A stretch of 64,000 bases of DNA. Source: Rhodobacteraceae bacterium HLUCCA08. GTDB taxonomy: Bacteria; Pseudomonadota; Alphaproteobacteria; Rhodobacterales; Rhodobacteraceae. Below the pieces are notes generated by a model that was given only the letters and a program-made list of their open reading frames with translations, did no database searches and was not told where the DNA came from. Numbering within the stretch: the stretch's first letter is position 1; each line of letters opens with the position of its first letter. The stretch covers positions 62,001-126,000 of the forward strand of contig LJSF01000043.1 of the NCBI GenBank assembly GCA_001314655.1. Reading direction: 5' to 3'. This document shows positions 60,454 through 64,000 of this stretch, in pieces. Position numbers and translations under genes: made by a program.

Positions 60454-62307
60454 ATGCCTGATCCCGCGACCGGTCCCGCACTTATCCAAAGCTACCTGAA
60501 GACGCTTGCGCATGGCCCCGGCGTCTACCGCATGCTCGATGACCAGGCCCGGGTCCTTTATGTCGGCAAGGCGCGCGACCTGCATGCCCGGGTCAGCAAT
60601 TACGCGCGGCCTTCGGGGCACAGCCCGCGGATCGCCCGGATGATTTCCGAAACCGCCTCGATGATGTTCCTGACCACCCGGACGGAAACCGAGGCGTTGT
60701 TGCTGGAACAGAACCTGATCAAGCAGCTCAAGCCGCGCTACAACGTGCTGCTGCGCGACGACAAGTCGTTTCCCAATATCCTGGTGGCCAAGGATCACGG
60801 CTTTGCCCGGATCGAAAAGCACCGCGGCGCGAAGAAGAAGAAAGGCGCCTATTACGGCCCCTTCGCCAGCGCCGGCGCGGTCAACCGGACGCTGAACACG
60901 CTGCAACGGGCCTTTCTGTTGCGCACCTGTTCCGACAGCGATTTCGAAACCCGCAGCCGGCCCTGCCTGCTGTTCCAGATCAAGCGCTGCAGCGCGCCCT
61001 GCGTCGGGCGGATCTCGGAGGCCGATTACGCGGAACTGGTCTCTGACGCCGAACGGTTCCTCAAGGGCCGGTCGACCGAGATGCAGGAAACCCTGGCGCG
61101 CGACATGCAGGCCGCGTCCGAGGCCATGGAATTCGAACGCGCCGCCGCCCTGCGCGACCGGATCAAGGCGCTGACCTCGGTCCAGACCGCGCAGGGCATC
61201 AATCCGCGCACCGTGGCCGAGGCCGATGTGATCGCGCTGCATGCCGAGGGCGGGCAGGCCTGTGTGCAGGTCTTTTTCATCCGCGCGCACCAGAACTGGG
61301 GCAATCACGATTATTACCCCCGGGTCAGTGGCGACGAGGATCCGGCCGAGGTGATGCAGGCCTTCATCGGCCAGTTCTACGCGAACCGCGAACCGCCCCG
61401 GATGCTGATCCTGTCGCACGGGCCCGACGACACCGATCTGGTGGAGCAGGCCCTGGCCGAACGGCGCGGCGCCAAGGTGGAGCTGGTGGTGCCCCAGCGC
61501 GGCGAACGGGCGGAACTGGTTTCCCATGCGGCCCGCAATGCCCGCGAAAGCCTGGCCCGGCGCATGGCCGAGACGGCGACGCAAGGCAAGCTGCTGCGGG
61601 GCCTCGCCGAGGCCTTTGACCTGCCGGCGGTGCCGACGCGGGTCGAGGTCTATGACAATTCCCACATCCAGGGCACCAACGCGGTCGGGGCGATGATCGT
61701 GGCCGGCCCCGACGGCTTCGACAAGGGTCAGTATCGCAAGTTCAACATCAAGGGCGCGGACCTGACCCCCGGCGACGATTTCGGGATGATGAAAGAGGTG
61801 CTGACCCGGCGCTTCAAGCGGCTGCTGAAAGAGGACCCGGAGCGGCAATCGGGCGCCTGGCCCGGGTTGCTGCTGATCGACGGCGGTGCCGGGCAGGTCA
61901 GCGCGGTGCGGCAGATCCTGGACGAATTGGGCGTGGGCGACGTGCCGATGGTCGGCGTCGCCAAGGGCGTCGACCGCGACCATGGCAAGGAGGAGTTCCA
62001 CCGCACCGGTCAGCGGCCGATGGCGCTGCGGCGGGGCGATCCGGTTCTGTATTTCATCCAGCGGCTGCGGGACGAGGCACACCGCTTCGCCATCGGCACC
62101 CACCGGGCCAAGCGGGCCAAGGCGGTGGGGGCGACGCCGCTGGATGACATTCCCGGCGTCGGCGCGACGCGCAAGCGGGCGCTGCTGGCGCATTTCGGGT
62201 CGGCCAAGGCGGTGAGCCGGGCGAACCTGGCCGATCTCAAGGCGGTGGAGGGGATTTCGGATGCCCTGGCCGAGACGATCTATGGCCATTTCCACGACGG
62301 CGTATGA
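60454..62307 (+). CDS. uvrC: Excinuclease ABC subunit C
   Basis: 617 residues. The N-terminal GIY-YIG nuclease domain is [20 protein letters not shown], the UVR domain [20 protein letters not shown] pairs with UvrB, and the C-terminal RNase H-like nuclease has [19 protein letters not shown] and [18 protein letters not shown]. The tail has two helix-hairpin-helix motifs ([39 protein letters not shown]). It makes both incisions in nucleotide excision repair. Length is standard. Confidence 0.97.
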   Translation: MPDPATGPALIQSYLKTLAHGPGVYRMLDDQARVLYVGKARDLHARVSNYARPSGHSPRIARMISETASMMFLTTRTETEALLLEQNLIKQLKPRYNVLLRDDKSFPNILVAKDHGFARIEKHRGAKKKKGAYYGPFASAGAVNRTLNTLQRAFLLRTCSDSDFETRSRPCLLFQIKRCSAPCVGRISEADYAELVSDAERFLKGRSTEMQETLARDMQAASEAMEFERAAALRDRIKALTSVQTAQGINPRTVAEADVIALHAEGGQACVQVFFIRAHQNWGNHDYYPRVSGDEDPAEVMQAFIGQFYANREPPRMLILSHGPDDTDLVEQALAERRGAKVELVVPQRGERAELVSHAARNARESLARRMAETATQGKLLRGLAEAFDLPAVPTRVEVYDNSHIQGTNAVGAMIVAGPDGFDKGQYRKFNIKGADLTPGDDFGMMKEVLTRRFKRLLKEDPERQSGAWPGLLLIDGGAGQVSAVRQILDELGVGDVPMVGVAKGVDRDHGKEEFHRTGQRPMALRRGDPVLYFIQRLRDEAHRFAIGTHRAKRAKAVGATPLDDIPGVGATRKRALLAHFGSAKAVSRANLADLKAVEGISDALAETIYGHFHDGV

Positions 62308-62361
62308 CCCACCGGCGTGGCTGCGCCACAAGACGGTGATCGCGTTCGGGCCACGCAGGCC

Positions 62362-62380
62362 CTGGGGGTTTCACCCCCAG
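62362..62380. repeat. Palindromic intergenic element (REP-like hairpin)
   Basis: CTGGGGGT pairs perfectly with ACCCCCAG around a 3-nt loop, followed by ACCCCCGG. This G/C-run palindrome resembles short intergenic repeats I associate with Rhodobacterales genomes. Only one copy is visible here. It might also terminate uvrC. Confidence 0.45.
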
Positions 62381-62475
62381 ACCCCCGGACCCGCCCCGCC
62401 GACGTGACGGAATGGCCGGCGTTCCGCGGATCTGCAAGGATGGAAGCCGCGCCGGATGCGCGCTATGGAGAGGCC

Positions 62476-63060
62476 ATGACCTGGACCATTCCGAACACGC
62501 TGACCACCTTGCGCCTGCTGGCCGCGCCCGGCGTGGCGGTGATGTTCCTGTTCTTCAACCGGCCGCTGGCGGATTGGTGCGCGCTGGTCTTCTTCATCGG
62601 GGCGGCGCTGACCGATTACTTCGACGGCTACCTGGCCCGGCTCTGGGGGCAGGAGACCAAGTTCGGCGCCATGCTGGACCCGATCGCCGACAAGGCGATG
62701 GTGATCATCGCGCTGCTGGTGATCACCGGGTTTTCGGGGATGAATCCCTGGATCCTGTTGCCGGCGACGCTGATCATCTTTCGCGAGGCTTTCGTGTCGG
62801 GTCTGCGGGAATACCTGGGGAACACGTCGCGGCATCTGAAGGTCACGATCCTGGCCAAGTGGAAGACGACGGTGCAGATGGGGGCCATCGCCTGGCTTTT
62901 CCTGTCGGGCGCGCTGGAGCATTATTTCGGCGCCGAGGCGATCTCTACCCATATCGCCTGGTGGGTCGGGGTGATCGCGCTTTGGGTCGGGATGGCGCTG
63001 ACGCTGGTGACGGGCCTCGACTATTTCCTCAAGTCGCTGCCCTATCTGAAGGAGGAGTGA
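62476..63060 (+). CDS. pgsA: CDP-diacylglycerol-glycerol-3-phosphate 3-phosphatidyltransferase
   Basis: 194 residues with about five membrane helices. The CDP-alcohol phosphotransferase signature is complete: TDYFDGYLARLWGQETKFG followed by AMLDPIADK (D-x2-D-G-x2-A-R-x8-G-x3-D-x3-D). It makes phosphatidylglycerol phosphate. The start at 62476 has GGAGAGG 2-8 nt upstream; the stop overlaps the moaD start by 1 nt. Confidence 0.95.
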   Translation: MTWTIPNTLTTLRLLAAPGVAVMFLFFNRPLADWCALVFFIGAALTDYFDGYLARLWGQETKFGAMLDPIADKAMVIIALLVITGFSGMNPWILLPATLIIFREAFVSGLREYLGNTSRHLKVTILAKWKTTVQMGAIAWLFLSGALEHYFGAEAISTHIAWWVGVIALWVGMALTLVTGLDYFLKSLPYLKEE

Positions 63061-63305
63061 TGCAGGTTCTCTATTTCGCCTGGGTCCGGGAACGGATCGG
63101 TGTGCCCCGGGAAGAGGTGCAGACACAGGCCGCCACCGTGGCCGAGCTGGTCGAGGAGTTGAAGACCCGCGAGGAACGTTACGCGGCGGCCTTTGCCGAT
63201 ATCTCGGCCCTGCGGGTGGCGCTGGACCAGGACCTGTCCGAGTTCACCGACAGCCTGGAGGGCGTGCGGGAGGTGGCCTTTTTCCCGCCGATGACCGGTG
63301 GCTGA
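63060..63305 (+). CDS. moaD: Molybdopterin synthase small subunit (sulfur carrier)
   Basis: 81 residues of ubiquitin-like fold. It begins MQVLYFAWVRERIGVPREEV and ends in Gly-Gly (PPMTGG), which is thiocarboxylated to deliver sulfur to precursor Z. GGAGGAG is its ribosome site, inside the end of pgsA. moaE follows in a coupled arrangement. Confidence 0.95.
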   Translation: MQVLYFAWVRERIGVPREEVQTQAATVAELVEELKTREERYAAAFADISALRVALDQDLSEFTDSLEGVREVAFFPPMTGG

Positions 63306-63315
63306 GGGCGGACGG

Positions 63316-63753
63316 ATGATTCGCGTCCAGCAGGATCCCTTCGACCCGGGGGCCGAGCTGAACGCCTTTTCCGCCGCCGTGGCCGGGGCCGGCGCCGTGG
63401 TCAGCTTTTCCGGGCTGGTGCGCGACGTGGCCGGCGGGCTGCGGGCGATGGAGATCGAACATTACCCGGGCATGACCGAAAAGGCGCTGGCCGAGATCCG
63501 AGACCAGGCCGTGGCGCGTTGGGCGCTGGCGGAGGCGCTGGTGATCCATCGCCATGGCCGGCTGGAGCCGGGCGAGGTGATCATGATGGTCGCCACCGCA
63601 GCGCGGCACCGCGCCGATGCCTTTGCCGCGGCCGAATTCCTGATGGATTACCTCAAATCCCGCGCCCCGTTCTGGAAAAAGGAAGAAACCGGCGACGGGT
63701 CGGATTGGGTCGCCGCGCGGGACGCGGACGAGGATGCGCTCAAGCGCTGGTGA
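63316..63753 (+). CDS. moaE: Molybdopterin synthase catalytic subunit
   Basis: 145 residues. VVSFSGLVRDVAGGLRAMEIEHY, VIHRHGRLEPGEVIMMVATA and the catalytic-Lys region DYLKSRAPFWKKEE are the family hallmarks. It binds precursor Z and accepts sulfur from MoaD. ATG at 63316 gives the usual MIRVQ start; an in-frame GTG at 63298 is less likely. Its stop codon directly abuts that of the next, convergent gene (TGA|TCA). Confidence 0.95.
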   Translation: MIRVQQDPFDPGAELNAFSAAVAGAGAVVSFSGLVRDVAGGLRAMEIEHYPGMTEKALAEIRDQAVARWALAEALVIHRHGRLEPGEVIMMVATAARHRADAFAAAEFLMDYLKSRAPFWKKEETGDGSDWVAARDADEDALKRW

Positions 63754-64000
63754 TCAGTCCAGCCAAGGCGCCAGCAGCGCCCGCAGCTTGACCCGCGCGC
63801 CCAGCCGGGCCGCCAGCAGGTAAAGCCCGCCGATCTTGCGTTGAACGAAGAGCACATCCGCCGGCGGCGGGGGCGGGGCAAAGCCATCCTCGGCCAGGGC
63901 CAGCCCCTGCTCCTGCATCCGCCGGGCCAGGGACCGGTCGGTGAAATCGACCGTCTCGGCGCGCAGCAGGGTGAAGGCGTCCTGCATCATCGCCAGCAGC
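63754..64000 (-). CDS. ABC1/UbiB-type kinase, C-terminal end only
   Basis: The visible 3' end of a gene that continues past the window's right edge. The segment LAEDGFAPPPPPADVLFVQR, then KIGGLYLLAARLGARVKLRA, matches the C-terminus of ABC1/AarF/UbiB-family proteins, where the conserved R-K-x-x-G-x-x-L-L lies. These are atypical kinases/ATPases tied to ubiquinone or lipid metabolism. The short tail alone cannot separate UbiB from other ABC1 subgroups. Confidence 0.65.
   Translation of the reverse strand, partial: LLAMMQDAFTLLRAETVDFTDRSLARRMQEQGLALAEDGFAPPPPPADVLFVQRKIGGLYLLAARLGARVKLRALLAPWLD

Overview
This 64 kb window is GC-rich alphaproteobacterial chromosomal DNA, most likely from the Rhodobacterales (roseobacter/Paracoccaceae group). 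The grounds are the very high GC with matching codon use, a VPLPA-CTERM protein with an XrtD-type exosortase, a VPEID-CTERM protein with an XrtE exosortase/CPBP fusion, a spike-base protein of the Rhodobacter GTA type, and a housekeeping block SDR - uvrC - pgsA - moaD - moaE. These are recognised from motifs by eye; no database search was possible.

About 55 kb (positions 1 to about 54.9 kb) is one large exopolysaccharide/capsule locus. 1-5.5 kb: dTDP-rhamnose genes (rmlD cut by the window edge, rmlA), an FAD oxidoreductase, a GT2 and a sulfotransferase. 5.7-6.4 kb: a VPLPA-CTERM exported protein. 6.4-12.9 kb (minus): two glycosyltransferases, three sulfotransferases and a Wzy/ligase-like polymerase. 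13.1-16.4 kb: a compact three-gene operon of a GTA/phage-type spike base protein, an unknown beta-rich protein and a PKD plus beta-helix protein. 16.5-30 kb: glycosyltransferases, a GT-C enzyme, a UbiA enzyme fused to a degenerate HAD domain, an acyltransferase, a sulfotransferase, a UDP-sugar dehydrogenase, a DUF6492-like protein, exosortase XrtD and a Wzx-like flippase. 30-34.4 kb (minus): sulfotransferase, WecG/TagA-type transferase, FkbM methyltransferase, a TIM-barrel protein and a Gfo/Idh/MocA oxidoreductase. 34.7-36.1 kb: ManC-type GDP-mannose synthesis.

36.6-45.1 kb holds surface biology: a 962-residue modular secreted protein whose C-terminal domain has the Cys and Gln pattern of an intramolecular thioester (TED) domain, a 62-residue VPEID-CTERM mini-protein, an XrtE exosortase/CPBP protease fusion, and a Pro-Glu-repeat beta-helix protein. 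45.2-54.9 kb is the export core typical of exosortase-linked polysaccharide loci: rhomboid protease, outer-membrane barrel, OPX export protein, TPR lipoprotein and initiating sugar transferase on the minus strand, then divergently an ExeA-like ATPase, a Wzz-type chain-length protein and a CpsD-type kinase/ATPase.

After a partly decayed stretch (54.9-55.7 kb) with an E1-alpha dehydrogenase fragment, the window changes to housekeeping genes: an ABC exporter pair, an S49 peptidase, a small Cys-rich protein, a Ca2+/cation antiporter, an SDR, uvrC, pgsA, moaD, moaE and the 3' end of an ABC1/UbiB kinase. Inferred product: a repeat-unit, heavily sulfated polysaccharide containing rhamnose, mannose-derived and uronic or amino-uronic sugars, assembled on a lipid carrier, flipped, polymerised and exported, with several sorted surface proteins made alongside it. 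No tRNA, rRNA, CRISPR array, insertion sequence or complete prophage was seen.
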